Assembly (NCBI RefSeq): GCF_039613825.1
Contig: NZ_CP154826.1
Location: 3,224,001-3,288,000 of the forward strand
DNA: 64,000 nucleotides
Source: Diaminobutyricibacter sp. McL0608
Lineage (GTDB): Bacteria > Actinomycetota > Actinomycetes > Actinomycetales > Microbacteriaceae
Reading direction: 5' to 3'
Shown here: positions 9,163-16,744 of the stretch, piece by piece
Numbering within the stretch: position 1 is the first letter of the stretch
How the letters are laid out: the number at the start of each line of letters is the position of its first letter
Position numbers and translations under genes: made by a program
The notes under the pieces: model-generated
Seen by the model: the letters and a program-made list of their open reading frames with translations, nothing else
What the model was told of the DNA's origin: nothing
Databases searched by the model: none

Positions 9163-10117
9163 AGTGGACCCACCTCTTCTGGACGCGGAACTGGAACAGG
9201 GTGATGATCAGGATCAGTGCGAGGAGAACGAAGGCGATGGCGGCCGCGTACCCGCCCTGACCCTGGATGATTCCCTTCTGATAGAAGAGGAAGACCACCG
9301 TCTCCGATTTCGCGAGCGCAGGGCTGTCCTTGCCGATCATCAGATAGATCAGGTCGAACGCCTGGAGCGAGTTGATCACCGTGATCACCGTCACGAAGAA
9401 CGTCGTCGGCGTCAGAAGGGGAATCGTAATCCGGAAGAATTGGCGGATCTTCCCAGCCCCGTCGATGGACGCTGCTTCGTAGTAGTCGGACGGAATCGAC
9501 TGCATCCCCGCGAGGAACAGCACCATGTTGTAACCGACGGAACTCCAGATCGAGACGATGCCGATCGCGTAGATCGCGGTGCTCGAATCGGACAGCCAGT
9601 GCTGACCTTCGATGCCGAACAATCCCAGGAACCAGTTGATCAGGCCGTAGTCGCCGTTGTACAACAGTCGCCAGATCAGACCGATCGCGGCGGGCAGCGT
9701 CACCACGGGCAGGAAGTACAGCGTGCGGTAGACGCTGACGCCCCGCAGACCCTTGCGGTTGAGCAGCGCCGCCAGCCCGATCGACAGCGGCACACTGATC
9801 AGCGTCATCGCCGTGAAGATGAACGTGTTGATCAGCGATTGCCCGAGTTCAGGGTCCTGAAAGACCTGCAGATAGTTCGTCAGGCCGCTCCAGGTGTGCC
9901 CGCCGAACGATCCCCACGTGGTGAAGGAGAAGAAGAAGGTCTGGAACGTCGGCCAGATGGAGAAGACGCCCAACCCGATCGCTGTCGGTGCGATGAGGAT
10001 GAATGCCCAGAAGGTCTCCCCCTTGCGGAGAGCGTTCCTCTTCTTCCGAGGTCCGTCCGGGCGGAGCACCGGCGTCGTGGGCCGGTGCTCCGGTGCCGTG
10101 ACGAGTGTTTCCGTCAT
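9155..10117 (-). CDS. ABC sugar importer permease, MalF/UgpA type
   Basis: This 320-residue membrane protein has a long charged N-terminus (PDGPRKKRNALRKGE), then six membrane segments, starting AFILIAPTAIGLGVFSIWP. The EAA loop is YYEAASIDGAGKIRQFFRITIPLLTP. These are features of the MalF-like CUT1 permease that pairs with the MalG-type partner overlapping its 3' end. It lies 13 bases downstream of the binding-protein gene in the same operon. Its substrate would be set by the binding protein. Confidence 0.95.
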   Translation of the reverse strand: MTETLVTAPEHRPTTPVLRPDGPRKKRNALRKGETFWAFILIAPTAIGLGVFSIWPTFQTFFFSFTTWGSFGGHTWSGLTNYLQVFQDPELGQSLINTFIFTAMTLISVPLSIGLAALLNRKGLRGVSVYRTLYFLPVVTLPAAIGLIWRLLYNGDYGLINWFLGLFGIEGQHWLSDSSTAIYAIGIVSIWSSVGYNMVLFLAGMQSIPSDYYEAASIDGAGKIRQFFRITIPLLTPTTFFVTVITVINSLQAFDLIYLMIGKDSPALAKSETVVFLFYQKGIIQGQGGYAAAIAFVLLALILIITLFQFRVQKRWVHYG

Positions 10118-10130
10118 ACGGCGTCACGCC

Positions 10131-11432
10131 CTATTTCTGTTCCGCGGCGAGTGCCGTGTTCATCATCGCGGTGACGTTCTTGGCGGCGGTCTCCACAGAC
10201 TCGTCACCGGTCCACGCCTTGTCGAACTCCTTGGTCGCGGCGTCCTGCCAGACAGCGGTGTTGAGCGAAGCAGGGTAGGCCGTCGCCGTCTTCAGCGCGT
10301 CGACGAAGACACTGAGGTTGTAGTTGGGCAACGACTTCGCCCAGACTTCCGCGGTGCCGTTGTACGCCGGGATGACGGTGCCGGTCTCAGCCTGGATATC
10401 AGCCGCCCGCTTGGACCCGAGGAACTTCAGGAAGGCCCAGGCCTGGTCGGGGTGCGCCGTCTTGGCAGACATAACGTTTGCCAGTCCGTTGGTGACACCG
10501 CCGGCCTGTGAACCCTTGGGCATCGGCGCGACCTGCGCGTTCGCCTTCGCGTACGGCACACCGTTGAACTGTGTCGCCGCCCACGACCCCTCGTAGATCA
10601 TCGCGACCTTGCCCGACTGGAACATCGTGTCCGGGTCGGTGTCCGTCATCTGCTGGAGGGTCGGCGAGACCTTGTACTTGTTGATCAGGTCGACCCAGAA
10701 CTGCACGCCCGCGATCGCTTCGGGCGTGTCGTAGCCGGACTTCTTCTTGTCCGGCGAAATGACGTAGCCTCCGGCCTGGGGAATCGTCGAATAGTAGCTC
10801 TGCTGTGCCGCATCCTGTGCTGCGATGCCATACACGCCCTTCGCCGGATCGGTCAGCTTCTTCGCCGCCGTGATGAGATCCTGCTGCGTCCAGTCCGCCG
10901 TCGGCACGGGAACTCCCGCGTCCGCGAAGAGTTTCTTGTTGTACCAGAGGCCGATCGCATCGACATCCTTGGGGATGCCGAATACCTTGCCGTCCCAGCT
11001 GTCCGCCTTGACCTGAGCCTGCACGTAGTTGCTCATGTCCATCTTGTCTGCGTCGATGCGGTTCTGCAGCGACGCGATCGCGCCGCCGTTCGCGTAGTTC
11101 GGCAGGTTTGCATCGTTCATCCAGAACACGTCGGGCGCACTCCCGCCGGTGGCGGCCGTCTGGAGTTTCGTCCAGTAGGTGTCCCACGGCGTGACCTGGA
11201 TCTTCACCTGGATGTTCGGGTTCTGCTTCTCGAACTCGTCCACGATCTTCTGCATGGCGGGCTTCTGCGGCGCATCCCAGATCGCATAGCTCAGCGTGAC
11301 CTTGTCGGAACCTGCGTTCCCGGAGCATCCGGCCAGGGCGAGCGAGACGGATGCCGCGGCGGCCAGCACGACCACGATTCGCCTTCGGGCAGAGCGGCTA
11401 CGCATTGGATGCTCGGGGTTCGAAAGTTTCAT
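10131..11432 (-). CDS. ABC sugar-binding lipoprotein (copy 1)
   Basis: This is a 433-residue extracellular solute-binding protein. A basic N-terminus (RSRSARRR) and a hydrophobic stretch lead to the lipobox LALAGC, so the mature protein is lipid-anchored outside the membrane. The CUT1 signature follows: VTPWDTYWTKLQTAATGG, APDVFWMNDANLPNYANGG and VAMIYEGSWA. The start ATG at 11432 is chosen because AAAGGAGA precedes it at the right distance; the longer open frame to 11579 has no such site. It heads the operon with the two permeases and amidohydrolase copy 1, and diverges from amidohydrolase copy 2. Confidence 0.95.
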   Translation of the reverse strand: MKLSNPEHPMRSRSARRRIVVVLAAAASVSLALAGCSGNAGSDKVTLSYAIWDAPQKPAMQKIVDEFEKQNPNIQVKIQVTPWDTYWTKLQTAATGGSAPDVFWMNDANLPNYANGGAIASLQNRIDADKMDMSNYVQAQVKADSWDGKVFGIPKDVDAIGLWYNKKLFADAGVPVPTADWTQQDLITAAKKLTDPAKGVYGIAAQDAAQQSYYSTIPQAGGYVISPDKKKSGYDTPEAIAGVQFWVDLINKYKVSPTLQQMTDTDPDTMFQSGKVAMIYEGSWAATQFNGVPYAKANAQVAPMPKGSQAGGVTNGLANVMSAKTAHPDQAWAFLKFLGSKRAADIQAETGTVIPAYNGTAEVWAKSLPNYNLSVFVDALKTATAYPASLNTAVWQDAATKEFDKAWTGDESVETAAKNVTAMMNTALAAEQK

Positions 11433-11709
11433 GATCTTGAGGTCTCCTTTGATTCGCAAGAGGGCGCCAGCGAGCCGCGCGGGTCTCTCTGAAATGAGAG
11501 CCCGACACGACGATGGGCGGCTGTTCGGGTAATCCTGAGGTGCGCCGACAAACGTTGGCAAGCGATTTTGCCTAAACACTCAGTTCATGTGATCACTTCG
11601 ATGTTCAAAGCGCGCAGTCCAATTGAGCGATCTCGCACATTCCGTTGCGCCGCCAGCGACGGGTGTCAAAGACTGTTGCCACATCCACCGTCGGCAAGGA
11701 GAACGCAGT
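11433..11709. promoter_or_regulatory. Divergent control region of the amidohydrolase/importer cluster
   Basis: This 277-base non-coding stretch separates the leftward importer operon from the rightward amidohydrolase. It holds two short dyads that could be operators: GGCAA-N6-TTGCC at 11557-11572, flanked by TT and TAA, and GTGATCAC at 11589-11596. A strong ribosome-binding site (AAGGAG, 11696-11701) precedes the rightward GTG start. No regulator gene is adjacent to this cluster. The operator role is inference from symmetry and position. Confidence 0.5.
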
Positions 11710-12798
11710 GTGAACAATCCGCTCGCCGACATCGCGCTTCGTGACTTTCGCCCACGCCCCGCCGTTCGTCTCGCCGCACATCACCCTGCACGTGCGACGG
11801 CACCCGTGGTGGACATCCACAACCATCTCGGCCGCTGGCATGACGGCGACTGGCGCGTGGCCGACATCCCGGCACTGGTCGGACTCATGGACGACTGCAA
11901 TGTCGCAACCATCGTCAATCTCGACGGCTGCTGGTCTGATGAACTCGAGCTGAACCTCGACCGGTACGACCGGCAGTATCCGGGTCGCTTCCTGACGTTC
12001 GCGCGACTGGACTGGACGGACACCGCCACGGCGGGCTGGCCTGAACGCTTCGCCGCGTCCATCCGCGACTCCGCTCGCCGGGGGGCGAAAGGTCTGAAGC
12101 TGTGGAAAGACATCGGCCTTCGTGTGCGCGATGAGAACGGCGAGCTCATTTTCCTCGACGACACCAGGCTGGAGCCGGTCTGGACCGCGATCGCCGAATG
12201 CGGGCTGCCCGTTCTGGTTCACACCGCGGACCCTGCTGCGTTCTTCGAGCCCCTCGACGAGACGAACGAGCGCTTGGAGGAATTGCTCGAGCACCCGGAT
12301 TGGCACTTCTACGGCCCCGACGTGCCGACCCTCTCGCGTCTTTTGAGCGCTCTCGAGAACGTGGTCGCCGCGCATCCTTCGATCACCTTCATCGGAGCCC
12401 ACGTCGGCTGCTACGCAGAGGACCTCGACTGGGTGGACCGGATGCTGACCGACTACTCGAACTTCTTCATCGACATCGCCGCGCGGATCGCAGAGTTGGG
12501 CCGTCAGCCCCGCCGAGCGAAACAGCTGATCGAACGTCACCCTTCCCGGGTGCTTCTCGGAAGCGACGTCTCACCGCCGACCGCAGAGGCCTACGCCACG
12601 TACTTCCGGTTTCTGGAGACGGCCGACGAGTATTTCCCCTACACGAATGAGGATCCACCTGACACCGGTCGCTGGAACATCTCCGCTCTCGACCTGAACG
12701 AGGCTCAGATCGAGGCTGTCGAGGGCGGCAACGCGCGAGCGCTCCTCGCCGAACAACTCGTGTCCGGGACTCCGCACGGTGTCGGAGTGGACGTCTAG
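11710..12798 (+). CDS. Metal-dependent amidohydrolase, HNHLGRW family (copy 2)
   Basis: This is a 362-residue amidohydrolase-2 protein, homologous throughout to the product of 7190-8263. Shared blocks are VVDIHNHLGRW (the HxH metal site), NVATIVNLDGCWSDEL, GAKGLKLWKDIGL, PVLVHTADPAAFFEP, FIGAHVGCYAEDLDWVDR and LLGSDVSPPTAEAYATYFRF. The start GTG at 11710 has AAGGAG eight bases upstream; the open frame begins at 11623 but lacks a site there. The two copies flank one ABC importer and are transcribed divergently from a common region, so both probably act on the imported compound or on two related steps. The exact reaction is unknown. Confidence 0.85.
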   Translation: MNNPLADIALRDFRPRPAVRLAAHHPARATAPVVDIHNHLGRWHDGDWRVADIPALVGLMDDCNVATIVNLDGCWSDELELNLDRYDRQYPGRFLTFARLDWTDTATAGWPERFAASIRDSARRGAKGLKLWKDIGLRVRDENGELIFLDDTRLEPVWTAIAECGLPVLVHTADPAAFFEPLDETNERLEELLEHPDWHFYGPDVPTLSRLLSALENVVAAHPSITFIGAHVGCYAEDLDWVDRMLTDYSNFFIDIAARIAELGRQPRRAKQLIERHPSRVLLGSDVSPPTAEAYATYFRFLETADEYFPYTNEDPPDTGRWNISALDLNEAQIEAVEGGNARALLAEQLVSGTPHGVGVDV

Positions 12799-12837
12799 AG
12801 GAACAGCGAGCGACGGCGAGTCTCAGCGGATCCGAGG

Positions 12838-13695
12838 TCAGGCTTTCGACGTCAGCCAGTCGGCGGCGATCCATTCTGCGACCGCGTCGGTGTCGTGGTG
12901 ATCGAGCACTCCGGTGGCGATCGCCTTCAGCTCCGGCACCGCGTTCGCTATCGCGTAGCCCTCGTCGGCGATCGTGAACATCGGGACATCGTTGTGGCTG
13001 TCGCCGAAGACGACGATCCGGTCGGCTGCGAGTCTGGCGGCGAGTCGGGTGATCGCTGCCGCTTTCGTCCCGTCGGGGCTATGGAACTCGAACCAGTCCA
13101 AGCCCGGGGTGTGCGCATCCTCGCTGAGGAAGTGCGCCGCAAGATCGAGCACGGGCGCCAGACCCGACCTGTAGGCGACGAGCGCCGGCCGCGGCGCGAG
13201 CGTCGCGACGTAGAACACCGAGCGGTGATCTGCCGGGTCGTCCGGCGTGATCGGCCGGAGTCGTCTGTCCCCTTCGCGGTAACCGACGAACCGCGCCGTG
13301 CCCGGTGTCATACCCGAGGGATCCCAGCGCAGCCAGTCCCGGCCGTCCTCGAATGTGTGGAGGATCGGCTGCACGCCGTCATGGCGCTCGCTCTCCGCGA
13401 CCGCGTGTTCGACGACTTCTGCCGGTAGCAGCCGCACGTCGATAGGCACGCCCGTCTCCGCGTCGGCGACGATCGTGCCGCCGTAAGTGATGACCGGCAA
13501 CGCGATGCGGAGCGATTCTGTGGCCTTCCGCGAGGATGCGAAGGAGCGGGCGGTCGCATAGGTGATGAGTCCGCCCTCGGCGATGACCTCGTTCAGCAAC
13601 GCTGCTGAACGCGCACTGACGGAGTCGTCTGACCGCAGAAGCGTTCCGTCGAGGTCCGAGACGTAGAGCGTCCGCCCCGTTTCGCGAGTATCCAT
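12838..13695 (-). CDS. HAD-superfamily (Cof-type) sugar phosphatase
   Basis: This 285-residue protein belongs to the Cof/HAD-IIB phosphatases. YVSDLDGTLLRSDDSVS supplies the nucleophilic Asp (motif I) and IVVFGDSHNDVPMF the C-terminal metal-binding motif IV. A cap domain lies between them. Family members dephosphorylate sugar phosphates and similar small molecules in the cytosol. The start ATG at 13695 is preceded by GGGGGAG; the open frame to 13794 has no such site. The gene converges on amidohydrolase copy 2 with a 39-base gap. It may serve the same catabolic cluster, but this is only positional. Confidence 0.85.
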   Translation of the reverse strand: MDTRETGRTLYVSDLDGTLLRSDDSVSARSAALLNEVIAEGGLITYATARSFASSRKATESLRIALPVITYGGTIVADAETGVPIDVRLLPAEVVEHAVAESERHDGVQPILHTFEDGRDWLRWDPSGMTPGTARFVGYREGDRRLRPITPDDPADHRSVFYVATLAPRPALVAYRSGLAPVLDLAAHFLSEDAHTPGLDWFEFHSPDGTKAAAITRLAARLAADRIVVFGDSHNDVPMFTIADEGYAIANAVPELKAIATGVLDHHDTDAVAEWIAADWLTSKA

Positions 13696-13828
13696 AAGGC
13701 TCCCCCTCTGATCGACCAGTAAACACCTCGCCTCAATGTGTTGTCGTCCAGGCGTTGCAGTCGGATTTGAGAATCGATGGAGGCGTGCAATCACTCAGAC
13801 GGCAGTCGAGCCAATTCTCCGAGTCCAA

Positions 13829-14359
13829 TCACCGCCGCAACAGGTTTGAGCAGCGCGATCTCCCCACATCGGTAATCTGCCCCACGTCGGAGCCGCGCGG
13901 CGAGGTCCGGCCGAAGCTTCCGTCATCCCCGAATGTTGGTCGATCACGTGCCGGCCATAAGCCAATCCTCGAAGCGCCGACGTCGTCGAACTCACGCCGC
14001 AGGTACTTCGGAGCCTGCACACGCCACGCCTCCGTGACGAGTTCGGCGAGATGGTCCTCCTCGATGCCGGCCATGCGGAATGCGACCTTCGGCTCGCCCC
14101 AAGGGGTCGTGGTGCGCAGGAACACGTTGGGCGCCATTTCGACAAGGGCGAGCGCGTCCAGGCTGTCGGCGACCTTCACGCCGACGACGAGCTCGGTCGC
14201 AACTATCTCGCGTATGTCTGCGGGGATGCTCGGCCAAGGATGGCACTCCCACGCATACAGCTTGCCGCGAACGAACCAAGCGGCACCGCCTGTCGTCGCG
14301 CGCTCCTCGCTACCGGGCAACCCAACGGCGGTCCGGCGCAGGTCGTCGAGGGTAGCCAC
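13829..14359 (-). CDS. MmcQ/YjbR-family protein with unusual tail
   Basis: The first ~120 residues match the MmcQ/YjbR family: an N-terminal helix with DDLRRTAVGLPGSEE, then AAWFVRGKLYAWECHPW, FLRTTTPWGEPKVAFRM and finally LVTEAWRVQAPKYLRREFDD, where family members normally end. About 55 further residues follow that look unrelated (rich in Gly, Arg, Ser and Asp). They may come from a lost stop codon or a frameshift rather than a real domain. No function is firmly established for the family. The gene is a single unit, divergent from the ArfB-like gene. Confidence 0.75.
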   Translation of the reverse strand: MATLDDLRRTAVGLPGSEERATTGGAAWFVRGKLYAWECHPWPSIPADIREIVATELVVGVKVADSLDALALVEMAPNVFLRTTTPWGEPKVAFRMAGIEEDHLAELVTEAWRVQAPKYLRREFDDVGASRIGLWPARDRPTFGDDGSFGRTSPRGSDVGQITDVGRSRCSNLLRR

Positions 14360-14446
14360 ACTGTGAGCCTATGGCGCACTACCGACATGAGGTCGCGAGC
14401 AGGTCCGTCTGCGTGAGTATCTCGGGCCTGAGAGGATGATGGACCC

Positions 14447-14884
14447 ATGCCCGCTGTTCACCGTCCCGGCCTTCGGGTCGGCCCCGGACTCACGATCCCT
14501 GAGTCCGAGTTGGCTTGGCGGTTCTCGCGGTCATCGGGTCCCGGCGGGCAGGGTGTCAACACTGCCGACTCTCGGGCGGAACTCGTGTGGGATGTGTCAG
14601 GCTCCGCCGTTCTCTCGCCGTCCCAGCGGGAGAGACTCCTCGAGCGTCTGAGCAGTCGCCTCGTCGACGGAACGCTCGCGATCGCGGCATCCGAGCACCG
14701 CGCGCAATTGCGCAACAGGGAAGCTGCCCGCGCCCGGCTGGCCGAAATCGTGGCAGACGCCCTCCGGCCGCCAGAACCGTCGCGAAAACCGACGAGGCCG
14801 AGTCGCGGTGCCGAGCAACGGCGTTTGGACGCGAAGAAGCGGCGCACCGACGTCAAGCGACTGCGTCGCCCTCCTCACGACTGA
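14447..14884 (+). CDS. arfB: ArfB-like peptidyl-tRNA hydrolase, ribosome rescue
   Basis: This 145-residue protein carries the class-I release-factor GGQ motif in the setting FSRSSGPGGQGVNTADSRAEL, followed by SPSQRERLLERLS. The C-terminal tail is strongly basic (RRLDAKKRRTDVKRLRRP). This is the layout of ArfB/YaeJ, which enters the empty mRNA channel of stalled ribosomes with its tail and releases the nascent chain through the GGQ loop. The length is normal for the family. The start ATG at 14447 follows AGAGGA. It is monocistronic; the 3' side is a long non-coding region. Confidence 0.92.
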   Translation: MPAVHRPGLRVGPGLTIPESELAWRFSRSSGPGGQGVNTADSRAELVWDVSGSAVLSPSQRERLLERLSSRLVDGTLAIAASEHRAQLRNREAARARLAEIVADALRPPEPSRKPTRPSRGAEQRRLDAKKRRTDVKRLRRPPHD

Positions 14885-15055
14885 CCACGTGCTGGTGCAA
14901 CCAACTCCGTAGCGGTGCAGGTGACCCCCTATGGGGCGGCACTAGTTTTAGGTATTTTGTGGCTTCGTCCGACGCTGGATACTGATGTGATCGAACGCAG
15001 TCACATGAGAAGACGCCAACCGCGCCGCACCCGAGCCGCCGAAAGCTGAACCGAA

Positions 15056-15211
15056 ATGCCGACAACCGACACCATCACCGCCGACCCGAACGTCGCCGTC
15101 GCCGAAGACCTCTGTGGCTTCTTCGCCTCACCTCACCCGCACCTGTGGGAGTACACGAACGGGCATCTGGTGTGTGCGTACTGCGACTTCAAGCAGTCGC
15201 TCTCGTCGTAA
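15056..15211 (+). CDS. Small Cys-containing hypothetical protein (51 residues)
   Basis: An ATG at 15056 opens a 51-residue frame ending in TAA. It has an acidic start (TDTITADPNVAVAEDL) and a compact second half with C20, HPHLW, CAYC and DFK. The CxxC plus the upstream Cys and His pairs could hold a metal. The ribosome-binding site is weak. It resembles short zinc-ribbon-like actinobacterial proteins in general form, but I do not recognise a named family. It is the only convincing gene between 14.9 and 15.5 kb. Confidence 0.45.
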   Translation: MPTTDTITADPNVAVAEDLCGFFASPHPHLWEYTNGHLVCAYCDFKQSLSS

Positions 15212-15534
15212 GCGTTTGTCAAAGAACTCGACCGGCAAAAACGGGCTGAACAGTGTCTCTCGACAGCGCCGCGGAATCGTGTTCGCGATGGGAGATTGCA
15301 CGTGTAGTGCCACGACGCATTGCTAGGAGAAACCCTCGGAGCCCATCGAGACAGGGTTCACGGGGCTTCACTATGGCGGTACCGGTGGGATTTGAACCCT
15401 GATTCGGGCGCCTGATGCCGTTGGTTCTGGTCGAACTTCCGCGGAAAATCAGCGAAGGAGCCCACTCGATCTCAGATGGTTGTAGTCAAATACAACAACC
15501 AGTGGAGGTGGAAGTTTGAATTCCGTCGTGATAA
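15212..15534. other. Non-coding stretch with tRNA 3'-end fragment
   Basis: No supported gene lies here. At 15374-15399 the plus strand reads as the complement of a tRNA 3' end: an encoded CCA, an acceptor strand (complement of GGTACCG) and the T-arm half (complement of GGGTTCAAATCCCACC). The match stops in the T stem; the preceding bases do not form the T-stem partner, a D arm or an anticodon arm. It is therefore a remnant and not a gene. Such fragments are what phage- or island-type integration at the 3' end of a tRNA gene leaves behind. No integrase is visible nearby. Confidence 0.55.
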
Positions 15535-15550
15535 CGTTAAATCGATTTAC
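15535..15550. promoter_or_regulatory. LacI-type operator, copy 1 (CGTTAAATCGATTTAC)
   Basis: The 16-base palindrome-like site CGTTAAATCGATTTAC is identical to the site at 21994-22009. Its CGTTAAATCGATT portion recurs on the complement at 28293-28306. It has the length and central CG symmetry of LacI-family operators. It lies 28 bases before the start codon of the truncated enolase-superfamily reading frame. The adjacent LacI gene (15719-16729) is the obvious candidate binder. Confidence 0.65.
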
Positions 15551-15577
15551 TGAATCATAAGAATCAGGTATCTATCA

Positions 15578-15643
15578 ATGAAGATCACCGAGATCGAGAT
15601 CCGCGCCTGCAGAGATCCTCTGAGCGTGAGGGCGCGGTATTAG
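15578..15643 (+). pseudogene. 5' remnant of an enolase-superfamily (sugar acid dehydratase) gene
   Basis: An ATG at 15578 begins MKITEIEIRACRDPL, then the frame ends at TAG after 21 codons. This beginning is what mandelate-racemase/enolase-superfamily dehydratases have; compare MKITAVDVVRVTIP of the intact gene at 22369-23469. The LacI-type operator sits just upstream, so promoter and start survived while the body was lost. The remnant stops directly before an 18-base inverted repeat. It could be a chance short ORF, but start, operator and context agree. Confidence 0.5.
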
Positions 15644-15645
15644 AC

Positions 15646-15713
15646 CTGGCCATCTGGTCGCCGGCACACTGACAAACGGTTAGGCCCCCTGTCGACGGCG
15701 ACCAGATGGTCAG
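15646..15713. repeat. Inverted repeat, 18 bp arms, next to the remnant
   Basis: CTGGCCATCTGGTCGCCG (15646-15663) is repeated in inverted form as CGGCGACCAGATGGTCAG (15696-15713), with one mismatch and a 32-base interval. The inner 14 bases pair perfectly. It lies between the truncated rightward frame and the stop of the leftward LacI gene, so it could act as a two-way terminator. There is no T run and the loop is long, so a recombination or deletion scar is an alternative. Confidence 0.6.
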
Positions 15714-15718
15714 CAACG

Positions 15719-16729
15719 CTACCGTGTTGGGGGTGCGGAGGTCGACTTTCGAAGGATGAGCTCGGGTGCCGGTGAATCTATCGTGGCGTGCGAGACGGTG
15801 CCGGAGCCGTTGGAAAGTGCAGTCACGGCCGAGGTCCCCAGGCGCCGGAGGGGCATCCTGACGGTCGTGATCGGCGGCCATGTCGCGTCGGCGTACCACA
15901 CATCGTGGAGGGCGACGATGGAGATGTCGGAGGGAACGCGCAGTCCGTGTGCGTGGATCTCTGCGAGTACGCCGAGTGCCGCGTTGAGGTTGGCAACCAC
16001 GAGTCCGGATGGCATCGGCCCCCGCTCGAGAAGGTCGCGCACCGCCTCGCGGCCGTCCTCTCCCGCATAGCCGCGGTCGGTCATCCAGGTTTCGCGAACG
16101 GCGAGGCCCGCGTCATGCATTGCAGCCCGGAAGCCGGCCTGTCGGCGGATGCCTGTTGCGCTTCCGACCGGGCTGCCCACGAACCCGATCCTGGTGTGAC
16201 CAAGTGCGATCAGGTGTTCGACCGCTTTTGCGATACCCGCTCCATCGTCGAGGACGATCGTGCTCACCGGTCCGTCGGAAACTGAGTTGATCAACACGAG
16301 CGACGTACCAGGGACGATAAGCGCCTCCACGTCCGCCGGGGTGGTGCCGTCTGGTGGCTGCAGGATCGCACCGTCGATCCGGCCTTCGCCGACAAGGCCC
16401 CGAAGCCACCCGCGGTCCTCGTCGAGGCGTTCGGCGCGTCCGAGCACGATGGCGAGGTCTCTCGACGCCGCTTCCTCCTCGACACCCCGAGTGAGCTCTG
16501 CGAACACGGCGCTCGTGATGTCGGGCACGATGAGCGCGATTGTCCGCGTACGCGATGTCCTCAGCGATTTCGCTGCGTAGTTCGGGATGTAGTTGAGCTC
16601 CCGCGCCGCGGTGACGACCCGCTCGCGTGTTTCAGCAGATACTCGCAGGGCCGTATCGCCGGAGAGGATGCGCGAAACGGCGCCGGGAGAAACTCCGGCG
16701 CGCGCCGCGACATCACGCATCCTGACCAT
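15719..16729 (-). CDS. LacI-family transcriptional regulator of the deoxysugar cluster
   Basis: This 336-residue repressor-type protein has an N-terminal helix-turn-helix (MRDVAARAGVSPGAVSRILSG), the hinge region NYIPNYAAKSLRTSRT and a periplasmic-binding-protein-like effector domain with IALIVPDITSAVFAELTRGVEEEA and HTRIGFVGSPVGSATGIRRQAG. The start ATG at 16729 is preferred over an upstream TTG. It is the last gene of the long leftward operon that begins at 21980. It probably binds CGTTAAATCGATTTAC at 15535, 21994 and 28293, with a sugar or sugar acid as effector. That link is inferred from motif type and position. Confidence 0.9.
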   Translation of the reverse strand: MVRMRDVAARAGVSPGAVSRILSGDTALRVSAETRERVVTAARELNYIPNYAAKSLRTSRTRTIALIVPDITSAVFAELTRGVEEEAASRDLAIVLGRAERLDEDRGWLRGLVGEGRIDGAILQPPDGTTPADVEALIVPGTSLVLINSVSDGPVSTIVLDDGAGIAKAVEHLIALGHTRIGFVGSPVGSATGIRRQAGFRAAMHDAGLAVRETWMTDRGYAGEDGREAVRDLLERGPMPSGLVVANLNAALGVLAEIHAHGLRVPSDISIVALHDVWYADATWPPITTVRMPLRRLGTSAVTALSNGSGTVSHATIDSPAPELILRKSTSAPPTR

Positions 16730-16744
16730 GACCAAATCACACCC

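Noticed and set aside
15371-15445. Complete tRNA gene on the minus strand
   Set aside because: Only the T-arm half and acceptor end are recognisable; no D arm, anticodon arm or acceptor partner is found.
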